Shown here piece after piece: positions 32,631 through 43,394 of a stretch of DNA of 64,000 nt. The DNA is from Rhodosporidiobolus odoratus (taxonomy: Eukaryota > Basidiomycota > Microbotryomycetes > Sporidiobolales > Sporidiobolaceae), in the NCBI GenBank assembly GCA_034387635.1, contig JAOANU010000008.1, forward strand, positions 186,001 through 250,000, in the 5' to 3' direction. How positions within the stretch are numbered: the stretch's first letter is position 1; each line of letters begins with the position of its first letter. The notes under the pieces were generated by a model. That model made no database searches. It had not been told where the DNA came from and saw nothing but the letters and a program-made list of their open reading frames with translations. Both the position numbers and the translations under genes were made by a program.

Positions 32631-34535
32631 TCAGTGTTCGAGCTTCGCCGTCTTGAACCCGATAAAGAGAGCGACATCGTCTGTTTTCCAGCAGCTCAGC
32701 AGCGTGTGAGTATGGAAGGACCGGCAGGAACGCTCACAAAGTAGTTTAAGACCGCCGGCAATCACGAAGGAGTAGCGCATCGACCCTAAGGCTGCTAAGC
32801 CTAGCGAGAGAGTCGGGCCCGGCGTCGAAGCCAGCGTCTTGCAGATGTTGATGACTGCGTAGATCGAGAGAGCTCAGCTTATGCTGCTAGACCGATGAAA
32901 AGGCAAGCGCTCACTGCCGAGGAAGCGTGTCCGGGACTCTTTTGGAACGATGGCGGCGAGGAAAGCACCTGTAGCAGACGTATTGTGAGCTAGTAATCCA
33001 GAGCAGGTGTCGGACGCGACGAACCGCGCACGCTCGAGTCCATGCTTGCGATGCATGCGCGCCCGATGAAAAAGGTAAGTGCAACCGGAAGTGACGGAGA
33101 AAGCCCGACGCCGATTGTGAAGAATTGAGCCGGCACTGTGATAGTAAGCATGAGTTTGAAGTTTAGCGTGCCATGAGAGCGAACGTACTGTGTGTGGCGA
33201 CCATGGTCAGGATAATGCCCAGCCGTGCCGAAATTGCACCAGCAAGAAGTTGCGAGGCGCAACCTATCAGAGCGGTGATGGAGAACGTCCGAGTGATGAG
33301 GGTTATCGGAGCCTGGTACTCTTCGCGGAAGTAGTAGGAGAAGAATGACAGCGGTATGAGGCTTGATGCGAAGGAGTCCAGGGCAAAAATGAGGCATAGA
33401 GCGACGAGGCGTCCTTTCGGTAACGCCGCGGGTGGCGTTAATACGGTAGGCGTCTCAGCGGGATCGACGGCAGATTCCGGGCGCGCGCATGCACCGCTCT
33501 GGAGTAACGGTTGCCGCTCCGGGTCTTGGACACCCTCTGAGGTGGGGTCTACAGCAGTGGGCGGAGCGTACGTTGCGTGGTCGACCTCGACATTACTGGT
33601 CATGGCGAAGGACAGGGCAACCTTGATTATGGCGACAAGGGCGTAGGCGAGAAATACCCGCCGGTAGGAATCAGACAGGGAAAGACCAGACTTTTCGGCA
33701 GTCGATATGAGCACGCTGGTCAGGACGTTGCCTGCAGAGATTCCGAAGAAGCCGAGAACCTGCGCAACTGTGTAAGGGCGAGCACGCTATCGAAGGGAAG
33801 TCCGGCAAGTGCAGTACCTGATACCACATCAGCAAAGACACGCGACCGTCGGAGTCCGTCAACTGACTGAGCGCCGCCTGCTCCACTGCGGCGAACGGTC
33901 CGGTCTCGTTGCCGGATGCTGTACGCGAAGGGGCATTCGTCAGCATTGGTGGCCTTCGTAGAAAGCAAGATCAGGAGAAGCAGCATAAGCAAAGCGCACG
34001 GCTGATGATTCCGACAACGGCGGCTACCAGCAGCGCCGAGTAGTTCGAGGTAGCATAGAAAACAATCTGCGCATGAAGCTGGCAGTTAGCTGCAGTCGAG
34101 AGCGCGGAAGTTTCGTCGGGCCCAACATGGCTAAGCGGAATTGGGCGCTAGTGAGCAACTCACGCCAGAGACGCTCATGAGCATTGATCCGAGAGCCAGC
34201 ATCCTCCTTCTACCGAGTTTGTCGGCGGTCCAGGTAACAGCGAAGGAGACGAGGACGTCTCCGGCGAGAGTTGCGGAAAGGAAAAGGCCGACTTGTTCAG
34301 CCGGAATGTCGAGTGAGCGGAGGAAGAGGATGAGGACGGGTGCGAATGCACCAAAGCTGTGTCGCTCCAAGTGTTCAGCTTTTGTAGAAAGTTTGAAAGG
34401 GAAGGAGGTGTAGACTTACCCGAGTAGCCGAATGAACCTCGAAGCCATCAAAAGCCAGACATCCGTTGTCGAGTGTGAGTTGCGTAGATGGTGTATACCC
34501 AGCTCCCTTGCGAGTCTTTGCAGCATACTGAGCAT
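32631..34535 (-). CDS. Major facilitator superfamily transporter (copy 2 of a tandem pair)
   Basis: Leftward paralogue of the preceding gene. The start is ATG 34535 (MLSMLQRLARELGIHHLRNS) or 34526. Equivalent blocks are FGAFAPVLILFLRSLDIPAE, then VSFAVTWTADKLGRRRMLAL (motif A), ASGNETGPFAAVEQAALSQL, RVFLAYALVAIIKVALSFAM, an acidic/Pro central loop, LCLIFALDSFASSLIPLSFF, QFFTIGVGLSPSLPVALTFF, CIASMDSSVRGAFLAAIVPK, ESRTRFLG. The end is INICKTLASTPGPTLSLGLA and FKTAKLEH, with TGA at 32631-32633. Corresponding residues in copy 1 differ at many positions, so the duplication is old. The start region shares a 245-bp divergent promoter with the ferric reductase gene. Confidence 0.88.
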
Positions 34536-34780
34536 GTGTGGCGAGTGGTCTCATCCAACTCCCGTCTCGACCCCCTTCCGAAACCGCCGGTAGAGTCGGT
34601 CTATCATGCTCGAATCATGCTGCTCTGCACGATCGACCCACCTTCGCAGACGTTCTCTTCCCAGCCGTACCGGTACCCTGCTTGACCTCCTCTGAGCTCC
34701 CGCGGACTTGCTTCCCCTACTCTCGCTCTGCTGCCTGCTGCTTGCTATCAGCCTTTCACGCAGCTCCACTACGTCTTGCC
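34536..34780. promoter_or_regulatory. Divergent promoter, MFS copy 2 / ferric reductase
   Basis: 245 bases between two outward-facing start codons. Basidiomycete iron regulons use GATA-type factors; scattered GATA/TATC-like tetramers occur nearby by chance in any sequence, so no site is called. Coordinated expression is a hypothesis from the arrangement only. Confidence 0.35.
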
Positions 34781-37629
34781 ATGAAGGTGCGCGCCCCGGA
34801 CTATACAGACGAGCAGGTGCGTCTCCTTTTCTCCAGCGACTTCCCTGGCTCGCCCCACATAGCCTGCCTGCCTCTCTCGCGTCCGCTGACAGTCCTCCTA
34901 TACAGCTCGAGTATCTGACATGGTACAACTTGAACATTCAAGCCTTTTGGTATGCCGGAATCTGCGGCATGCTGCTCCTCTTCGCCTTGTACAACGGCGC
35001 CTCCAGGTTCTGCGCCGCCTTCTTCGTCCGCCATTTCCACACCCTCCATCCCGGCAAGGAGAACGACGGAGGCAGTATCAGTACACTGGCGTGCCTTCCT
35101 TCGGCACTCGCGGCCATTTATCGAAAAACGACGTACCGGAGAAACTTGCTGGTGAAGTGGTGTGGGTTCAACTCGGTGGCTCAGCTCGTACGAGTCACCT
35201 GAACGTTCTCGAAGTCCGGGTGTTGTTGACAAGCTTCTCTTCCCAGTTCGTTTTTGTTGGTTACGTCGCCATTACCCTCAGTCTCGTCTTTTCTGGAGCA
35301 TACGGCCATCCCGACTACTCTGCGCATCACGCCGCTCGACTCACTTTCGCCCATATCCCCATCCTTGTCGGGCTTGCGTCAAAAGAGCTGGGCGTGATCG
35401 GGTGGTTGACTGGATTTGGGTGCGCCGTTTCCTTCGTCCCCGAACCCTATATCGCCTCGACTGATGTACGTCTCTTCTCAGACCGGCTACTCTGAACGCA
35501 CTACACCGATGGATGGCGAGGGTGGTTTACTTCCTGGCTTGCTGGGTGAGTCGACTTGCAACTCCCGTTTCCAGCGCGAGGCCTTTCTGACTGAAATTCG
35601 GTCGCAGCATGTCTACGGGCGCTTCTATACCAACCTACCTCGTCTGTTCTCCTTACCTTCACCTCTTCGCTGGTTATACCCACTCACGCGGCTCTTTCCT
35701 GCAGTCATCGCCCCATTTCATCATCACTATCGTTATCAGGCATGGGGACTGTTCGGCTTCATATTCTGGACGATCCTCGGTGCGCAGTATCACATTCGAT
35801 TCAACCTCCCACCTTTTGCTGACACCCTACGTCGCAGTCTTCGCATCCAGTCGCCCTATTCGCCGCTACTTTTTCAAGTCCTTCCTCTTCACTCACATCC
35901 TTTGCTTCGCTGGCTCCGTTATCTGCCTTTCCCTCCATATCCCCCGATTAGGACCGTACCTCATCGCCGCTGCGGCCATCTACGTAAGCTCCCTTCCGCT
36001 TCAAATCCTTCCTCTGCCTGCTAACAGGATCCGCCCGCGCAGATCTCCGACCGCATCTTTCGCCTTTTCTCCAGCATCTATTACAACCTCTTCAAGAGCA
36101 TTGGTCGCGGTCTCGGTCCCTCTGTCAGGGTGGAGGTTATCTCGAAAGACTCGATCAAGGTGCACATCCAGACGGCGCAGAAATGGAAACCCGGCACTCA
36201 CATCTACCTTCACTGCCCGAACCTCGAAGCGGGCGGTCACCCTTTCAGCAGTGCGTTGTTTTCACTCCGTGTCGTGGAAGTCGACCCTCCTGATGATGAC
36301 TTTGTCTCGCGCATCCGGCTTTACCTCCTCCTTGCCGCAGTCGCATCGACGTTTCTCCCCGTTTCGCATCTCGACGGCGAACCGGCACCACGATTCAGTA
36401 CGTTGACCCTCGCCATCCGAGTACATGGCGGGCTCACCTTGAAGCTATATCAACATGTGATGGAGAGCGAGGATACGCTGGCGCACAATGCTGCCGAAGC
36501 CCAGAGCTTTTCGATGCCCCTCTTTCCATGCTTCACCGAAGGTGCGCTGCAATCCGCCTGCTACCAGTTCCGATACGATTCCATACTCATGCTCTCGTAC
36601 CCTACAGGCCCATACGGACACCACCTTCTCCTTCATCGCTACGAGTCTGCCCTCTTCATCACCGGCGGCACCGGGGTTACCTTTGCACTCCCTCTCATGC
36701 TCGACCTCGTCCGACGGGCTCGCAATCGACATCTCGGCGGCGTAAAACCCTTCGTTACGACAAAGGTCACCTTTGTTTGGGTCATCCGAAACCCGAGTCG
36801 GTTTTCTGCCTCAGTTCCCTCCTTTAGGATGCTCACTAACCTCGCCATTGATGCTGCAGACGATGTCGAGCTCATTGGTGACGATCTCCGAGAAGCCCTA
36901 TTCTACGCTCCACCTGGCTTCCTCGACGTCCAAGTCTACTTCACAGCGGGCGGTAGCCGTCCAAGCACGATCGGCAGCAATACTGCTCACCTTTTCCCTC
37001 TCGAGTCCGCCTCTTCGATTGAGAAGGTCGAGATTGGCACGGCAACTCGGGTCGTACTCAGCAGCGCTTCATCAGAAACCCTCAGCCGAAATCCCGAACT
37101 ACCGCCCGTCCTCGATTTGCCTCGTCCGCCATCCGTCCTTGATCTCCAGCTCCCTCCGCCAAGCTCGGAAAACCCGCTTCCTCTCGCTTCGTCACCAGTC
37201 CCACCACCAATAACCGGCTTTTCCTCCGCTTCCCCGAATCCAGCTCCTCATCCTCCCTGCCTGACTCCAGGCGGTAGCGCTTTCTCCACCACCTCCACCC
37301 TAACCATCGAAAGCACCCTCATCCCCACCATGCCCGGACGACCACGAGTGCGGGACATCCTCGCAGAAGTGATCGCCAAAACTCCCAGATCCGGCTCGGT
37401 GGCCGTAGGGACGTGTGGACCGATAGCGTTGACAGACGACGTGGGAGCGGCGTGCTCCGATGCTATCGATGTGCCTAAGGTGCTGAGGGGGGAGCATCGG
37501 GTTAATGTCGTGCGTCGCCGTGTTTTTGGTCTTCGATTTTCCGTTCCTTCGATTTCGCTGCCTTGGCTGTACAGCATGCTGACACCACGTTACTTACAGA
37601 TGCTGCATTCGGAGGTATTTGGTTGGTAG
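34781..37629 (+). CDS. FRE: Ferric reductase-type transmembrane flavocytochrome (FRE family)
   Basis: Plasma-membrane metalloreductase that moves electrons from NADPH via FAD and two hemes to Fe3+ or Cu2+. The start at 34781 is MKVRAPDYTDEQ, then, across an intron, EYLTWYNLNIQAFWYAGICG (membrane helix 1). Heme-coordinating His lie in YSAHHAARLTFAHIPILVG and in TLNALHRWMARVVYFL, continuing to HVYGRFYTN. The FAD-binding domain shows VEVISKDSIKVHIQTAQKWK, then PGTHIYLHCP, and LSYPTGPYGHHLLLHRYESA. The NAD-binding domain has LFITGGTGVTFALPLMLDLV and TFVWVIRNPS. A long Pro/Ser-rich insertion precedes RVRDILAEVIAKTPRSGSVA and VGTCGPIALTDDV. The C-terminus LHSEVFGW, ending at 37629, is the family's typical ExFGW terminus. 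It appears intact. Confidence 0.9.
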
Positions 37630-37985
37630 GTGCCCGCGCAATGTTTCGGGGTCGTTTAACGGACACTTTTCTGTACTCCGTCTAGGTTTTGTACGTATAC
37701 ACGGAATCAAGCAACTTTCTCTTCCGCAAGACTAGAATCTCTATGCTACCAGTATCGGGCGCGTCTCTCCGCTCGTTTCGTGCTTTGCGCTGCTTCCGAG
37801 AAACGAGATTGCGGGATATACGAGTAAGGGTAACAAAAACGTATGGTACAGGGCGACAAGACATGGGGAAGAACGGAGGTGGGGTAATCAAAGGGCAAGA
37901 GATGAAGAGAACAGAGAGACGCAGCAAAGAGAGGAAGACGGAGAAGGGAAAGAACGAAAGGAAAGAAAGAAAGAATCGCTCACGG
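37630..37985. other. Convergent intergenic region with purine-rich tract
   Basis: About 355 bases between the ferric reductase stop and the duplicated 3' end of the THP3 gene. From about 37890 to 37980 the plus strand is nearly all A/G (aagagatgaagagaacagag and similar GA-rich repeats). No coding frame is called. Confidence 0.5.
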
Positions 37986-38085
37986 ATCTCCTACCTCACC
38001 CTAGATCTGACCCTTCAGATCCGCCTTCTGCGCCTATCTCCTACCTCACCCTAGATCTGACCCTTCAGATCCGCCTTCTGCGCCT
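37986..38085. repeat. 50-bp tandem duplication covering the THP3 stop codon
   Basis: Positions 37986-38035 and 38036-38085 are identical 50-base units placed head to tail. The right copy is coding (the last 11-12 codons and the TAG at 38051-38053 of the leftward THP3-type gene). The left copy lies just beyond the stop, in the 3' UTR, so the gene's end including the stop codon is present twice. Confidence 0.93.
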
Positions 38086-39926
38086 TCGACAAGACCTCCG
38101 TCAGCGGAAGCAACGCCTTCTTACACTCGAGGATGAGGTCGGCGGGCGCAGCCTTGGGGTCTTTGTAGATGGCGGCTTGTTGGGACTGGAGGAACTCGTG
38201 CGCTTCATCGTGGGAGTCGAAGGCGAGCTGTGAAGTGATCAGACTGATTGGGAGCTGCATGTAGCTGTGGAGGAGAGAATGGTAAGACGTGCATGATCAG
38301 CGCTCATTTCTAGCGTCTAAGGGTATGGGAGAATAGCGCACGCTTTACACATGGTGACCAACGCCGTGACTCGTTCACGTGGGACGAAATGATCCATAAC
38401 GTAAGCTCCCATCTTCGGCGCAGCATTGAACAATCGGAAAAACTTGTTATAGTTGCCTTGTGATACGGCGTGGCGGACGGCGAGAGCGTGAGAGACGGAA
38501 GTGTCCCGCGTTTCGTCTTGAGTCAATTCGGCGAGGGTCGTGTTGAGCTCTGCAGGACAAGGCGTATTGTCGTGAGTTCGAGCTTGGCACGCGGCACACT
38601 CAAGAAACTGGAAAACGCACCTGCTCGATTGCGGGAAAACAGCAGGTAAAGGATGCGATAGCCCAGAAATTCCATTGGGTGACCATGCAAGCCGAGACGG
38701 TACAGCTGACGCAATCGGGACTGGCATTGATTGAACTCGCCCAGGTCGCCCTGCAGAACGCGTCTCGGTCAGCTTATCGAGAGTCGTGGGCTAAGATCAC
38801 AGGAAGGCACCTTCTCCAGAGCTATCCGTGCGTGGATCTCGTATACTTGTACCGTGAAGTCGTTAGTCAGGCGCTGAACCTGTGCGCGTCGAAATCTTCG
38901 TCAGCGGAGCGAGGCTGTTGAATCCGCATAGAACACTCACGATCAGATCTTGTCGCATACTCTTGAACTGATCGCAGATAAAGTTATAGTTGCCTTCTTC
39001 TCGCCATTTCTTCTTGAGCAAGTCAAGTGTTTGACGGAGAATTGCCAGTGGCCGGATAGTGTTGGGATCGGGCAGCTGTGAAGGAAAGCGTCAATAGGGC
39101 ACAGATGCAGAGATGAAAAGGGGGCCACATACAGTTGTCAAACGCAGATATGGCTTCTCGAGCTTCGTGCTCTTGCCAACAATAGTGTGTTGATCCCAAT
39201 CGATAACATTCTGCAACGACGAGGTTTAGCGGGCGGAAGTCGACCGAAAAACCGACGGGGCTTACAGGGTCGAATGCTGCTTCCGAGTCGGGTGTAGCAT
39301 ACCCGCTGTACCCTCCATAGGAATGAACGCCAGCCTGTACCAGCCTTCCACCACTTCCCGCTCGTGCCGCTGCCGAAGTCGAAGCCCCGCCCCCGTTCTG
39401 CGCCTCGAACCGCCGAGCACGTTTTTCTCGCCTGTCATTCTCTTCCGAAAGATGCGGAGATACCCCATTGGCGGCAGGAGTTGAAGGTATGAAACCGAGC
39501 CTGTGGGGACAAGAAAAGGTAAGCAGGCGGAAGTAGGGGAAACAAGGGCAGCGAGCTTGCCTGCGCTTCTTGGGGTTGAGGCTGTGAAGAAGGAAAGACT
39601 GGTGAGTCAGGCGTAAGTTGTAGACGCGAGGGATCTACAGCACGCACCTTTCTAGCTTGTGATTCTTCCAGTCGGTGGACCAGAGTTCATTCTGCTCGAA
39701 TGCCTTGTAGATGGCGGCTTTGAGCTCTTGCTCGACGGCGGTGCGGTTTGTATCTGTGCATTTCGCCAGGGTGTCGTGTACGAACGCTCTTTAGGGTGAA
39801 TTGACGGAGATGGAGGGGAGATAGGTAAAACGAGCGAGGGAGAAGTCGAGGTCAGCGGTGACGGCGGCGGATACGAGCAGCTCAGAGTAAGCTCACTTGA
39901 GCTGGGGTGGCCAGTTTGAAGACATG
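38051..39926 (-). CDS. THP3: SAC3/GANP-domain protein, Thp3/LENG8 type
   Basis: Member of the Sac3/GANP/Thp3 family; yeast Thp3 pairs with Csn12 in transcription elongation and mRNA maturation. ATG 39926 starts MSSNWPPQLK. Exon 2 gives FVHDTLAKCTDTNRTAVEQE, LKAAIYKAFEQNELWSTDWK. A Glu/Arg-rich stretch and a Gly/Tyr segment follow. The SAC3 region reads VIDWDQHTIVGKSTKLEKPY, LRPLAILRQTLDLLKKKWRE or close variants, and YNFICDQFKSMRQDLIV. Then come NDFTVQVYEIHARIALEK, DLGEFNQCQSQLYRLGLHGH, MEFLGYRILYLLFSRNRA, AVRHAVSQGNYNKFFRLFNA, and YMQLPISLITSQLAFDSHDE after an intron. The gene ends KAQKADLKGQI with TAG at 38051. This order is that of LENG8/Thp3. The end of the gene is duplicated in tandem. 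Confidence 0.9.
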
Positions 39927-40179
39927 ACGCGAGGCTGGACCTAGTAAGGAGAGGTGAAAGAGATGAGGAGGGAAACGTCAGCGGGCGAGGAAGCAAGCTG
40001 GATCGCTGCGCAAGCGGATAGTTGCTGTGCTTGGTAGTCGTCCCGGTGCGGTGAATGTGCGTCTATGACGAGTCGAGCAGTGGGAAACGAAGCTGATATT
40101 GTCAACCTCCCTCTCATGGTGCTGGCAACCCCCCGCTCCCGCAAGACCATACAAGTGATTGCGCCCTGACACACTCCAG

Positions 40180-40838
40180 CTCTACCGGCGACTAACCCAT
40201 GCATCTGCTGCTATCCGCCCATTGCCGCCGGCCCCGTACGCTTCTTCGCTGCAACTGACGCCGAACCCTCAACGTCTCGTCGCTGTCTGCGGGCGACACC
40301 TGAATGAGCCGTGCGAAGAATCACACTTATACGTGGTGCGAGCTGGTTGGAGAAGAGGCTGACGGCTTCGATTGTGCGTTCTTTGGCGTTTTCACTTTCC
40401 TCGCTCCCTTCTTGCTCGCGGCCTCACGCTTTTCTCGCGCAGTACTTTGACCAGCACCGCTCCCGTCCAGATTTGTCCGATCTCTCCCATGCTGCTATCG
40501 CTCGACGCGCCCGTCGGATTATGGCCATGGCACTTCCGCCGATGCAGCCACGGAAAGGTTCCGACACCTCTGCTTCTTCTTCCCTTCGAGCCGTGCTGTC
40601 CGCGAGCCGACGCTCTCGCAAACGCGCCCAGCACGGCGCCGAGTGTGCTAAGGCTCACTCAGTTCAGCGGCAAACTCGGACAAGGTTACAGCAGAAGGCG
40701 ATCAAGGAAGCCGGACACGCACTTCTTTTCCTTACGACTGGGTTGCCCCACCATGACCCTTTCTTCCGGGGGCGATGGCTGTGCTCGTGGGACATGCTGG
40801 CTAGGTGTATAGAGTGGGACGGCGGGGACACCCACTAG
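40180..40838 (+). CDS. Probable LYR-motif (Complex1_LYR) protein, 5' end unresolved
   Basis: After a possible CAG acceptor (40177-40179), the plus strand reads LYRRLTHASAAIRPLPPAP to a GTACGC donor. Splicing to an acceptor before ATCACACTT (phase 2) and again over a clear GTGCGT...CGCAG intron gives ASWLEKRLTASIYFDQHRSR, then PDLSDLSHAAIARRARRIM. The LYR tripeptide followed by a helix, a basic FxxHR block and a long Ala/Arg helix is the layout of small mitochondrial LYR proteins (LYRM9-like), which act in Fe-S delivery or respiratory-complex assembly. A basic tail of about 100 residues runs to a stop ending at 40838. No ATG in frame was found upstream, so the first exon is missing from this call. 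Family inference is moderate. Confidence 0.45.
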
Positions 40839-41097
40839 GCTTCCAGTGTATGTAGATATAACAGAACAGTGGAAAACCCGTTATAGCAGTGTCGAGTGAG
40901 TCCGAAGGGGGGTATCGCGAGGGATGAGAAACTAGCACAGTCTTCGTGCGTTCATGTGCTTTGTGTGCAAGGAGGAACGAGTTGAGATCGACAAGCCGAG
41001 ACTGTCGGAGGAAACGAATTGATGACCAAGGCGTCTTCTCCCTCTTCTTGGATTGCTTCACATCGTAGCTCTCCAGCGTTATCGCAGCTCTGTCGTC

Positions 41098-43394
41098 ATG
41101 ACTGCTGGTACTAAACGCGTTTTCCCAGCCGATTTCGACGACGTCGCCCCTCCTCCCCCGCCTGCTCTCAGATCGCTCCCCTCGACGTCGAATGGACAGG
41201 CGGACGATACAACGGTCGCCGCAAGCTCGATAACGACTGTCTACGATATGGTCTCGAATGCGCAGGCATGGGCGGGCGAGCTGAGCGAGCGAGTCCAGGT
41301 CGCTCAGGCGGTTCAGGGAGGCGAAGGCAAGGTAGTTCTTGGCCTTGAAGAGGCACAAGCTTTGCTGAGCACACTGCATGAGACGGTAGCTGGCTGTGCG
41401 TAGCGCTGCTCTTTCCCTGTGCGGTTCTAGGCGACAAGCTTACCCTGTTCTCTACTCAGACTTGGAAAAACCAGCCAGCAAAGCCGACATCTTCACCTTG
41501 ATCAACTACATCGGTCAAACCACCAGTAACATCTCGTCAGGTGCAGCTACTCCGTCCCGTTTAGACCGTCCTCTCCGTCTGGATCGCTCTCGCCGTCGTT
41601 CCCGCCTTGCTTCCTCGGCCCGACCGTCTCTTGCCGCAACATTGCCGTTCGACGTTCTCTGCCTCATCCTGCTGCAGCTTCGCAGCTTGTACACGGACCA
41701 GGCCGACGTTGGTTCGATCTACGCACACCGAGCGGGTCCGCACGCGTTCGCTCAAAACCTCCGCGCCCTCGCAACCGTCTCGCCGCGCTGCACGTCGTGC
41801 TATCCTTGCCTCTTTAGGTGTACCTTGACCTGATCCCACGCTGTCTCCACAGGGAAGGAAGCATGTTTGAGCCTTCATCGTTCGCAGTTGCACATCGTTG
41901 ATGTCAAGCAGCTGCCAGAGCGCGCTGCTGAGCTGGCTCGGAAGCCGCGCCGTGCAGAAGCCCTTCGTGAGCTTACGATTCGCGTGCACGACTGGGACTT
42001 CGCGTTCTCGTGCGTACATGCTTCCTTTCCTTGCGTTTTGGTTCTGATTAGCACTAGCTAATATCCATCCATCCCATGTAGGAGGTCCAGCGAGGACGCG
42101 GGTTTTGCTATTCCGGAGCTTGTCGAGCGCTCCGTGAATTTGCGTACTTTCGCCATCACGACCGATCGTAACTCCTCGTACAGCTCCCCCGCCCTCTTCC
42201 GGAACCGCAGGCAACGCTTCGAGACCCTTACCGGCGGGGTCAGTCTGCCCACGACCATTCTTACTTCTCTTCCCTCTCTTCGCACACTCTCATACGGCGC
42301 ACCGTGTACTCTTGCCGACGTCGTCCGCCTCGCCTCCGAACTCCCGACTCTCAGAGACCTGGACATTTTAGGAGACGTGGAGCACGCCGTTCCGCCTCTA
42401 GACGGCTTCCGCCCTTGCTCGCCTTCCCTTCAGCGCTTCTGGGCACCGGGTACGGCTTTGCGTGCAGCAGAGCTTGAAGTTCTCCTCGGTTTCGCCGATA
42501 CCGCAACCGAAGCCGTTCGCCCTCGCATCAATTCTCTCGCCTTCACGTTTGATCCCGAGCAGCGCTACTCGGCATTCCATCCCACCGATGATGAGGTCCT
42601 CGAGGAAGTTACTCGCCTCGTAGGTCTCTTCAGCCTCGTAGGAAACGGCCTCGACTCTCTGCACCTCTCAACTCCAAGCGCAGATCTTCCGGATACGACA
42701 GGAGGGATCTTTGGCGGAGGAGGCGGAGGCGCGCACGCTTGGATTCCGCTGGGTATCGCAGTTATGCAGGGTGGGGTTGGACCAGTCCCTCAGCCTCAAC
42801 CGCAGGTTGCTGCCGGTGGAGGGGGAGCGGCTGCTGGGGGTGGTGGAGCGGGTGCCGGAGCGGCCCCGGGAAACGCAGGTGCTGGGGCAGCATTAGGGGC
42901 GGTAGGAGGACCGCCGAACGCCTTTGGTGGACAGCAGATCATCATCCGCCCTCTCGCCGTTCCTGATCCCACGCCCTTCTTCGATGCACTCATCGCTCAC
43001 ACGCCTAATGTCGAACACCTCGAACTCTACGGTCGCCGCTATGATAACGAGCTTGTCTCCGTACTGAAGAAGCTGCCGCTGTCGAGTCTCGCTCTTTCGG
43101 TACCGGTCGAGACGGCTCGTGAGGGTGTAGTCGGTGGTTTACTTACTGCGCTGAAGGATGGCGAGTGGGGCCGTCTGAGGAAGTGCGTCCGCAGCCCCCT
43201 TTTCTCAGCCCAATTTCCCCTCGTCGCAGAAACCTCTCTCTGACATTCTCTTGCTCTTCCCTCCTTCCCACGGCAGCCTAGAACTGAGCGGACGCGGTGG
43301 AGAGTGGGCCCCTGCGGAGCGCCGGCAGATCAAGGGGGCGGTCGAGGCGAGGGGGAAGAAGGTGGCGTACAAGTCGACGGACGTGAAAGGGTGA
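41098..43394 (+). CDS. F-box-like/LRR-type protein with Gly/Ala-rich insertion
   Basis: ATG 41098 starts MTAGTKRVFPADFDDVAPPP. The N-terminal 120 residues are hydrophilic (YDMVSNAQAWAGELSERVQV). An F-box-like helix pair follows: AATLPFDVLCLILLQLRSLY, then a second part, FAQNLRALATVSPRWKEACL. Next come leucine-rich-repeat-like strands (LRELTIRVHDWDF, LVERSVNLRTFAITTD, LTSLPSLRTLSYGAPCTLAD, ELPTLRDLDILGDVEHAVPP). A 70-residue Gly/Ala/Pro insertion (about 42700-42920, e.g. AAAGGGGAGAGAAPGNAGAG) interrupts the repeats before TPNVEHLELYGRRYDNELVS. The last exon (43277-43394) ends KVAYKSTDVKG. Such proteins usually recruit substrates to SCF ubiquitin ligases. The last exon lies inside the inverted duplication. 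Confidence 0.8.

Noticed and set aside
30050..37629. A biosynthetic gene cluster for siderophores
   Set aside because: There is no NRPS, ornithine monooxygenase or acyltransferase nearby. The transporters and reductase alone do not make such a cluster.
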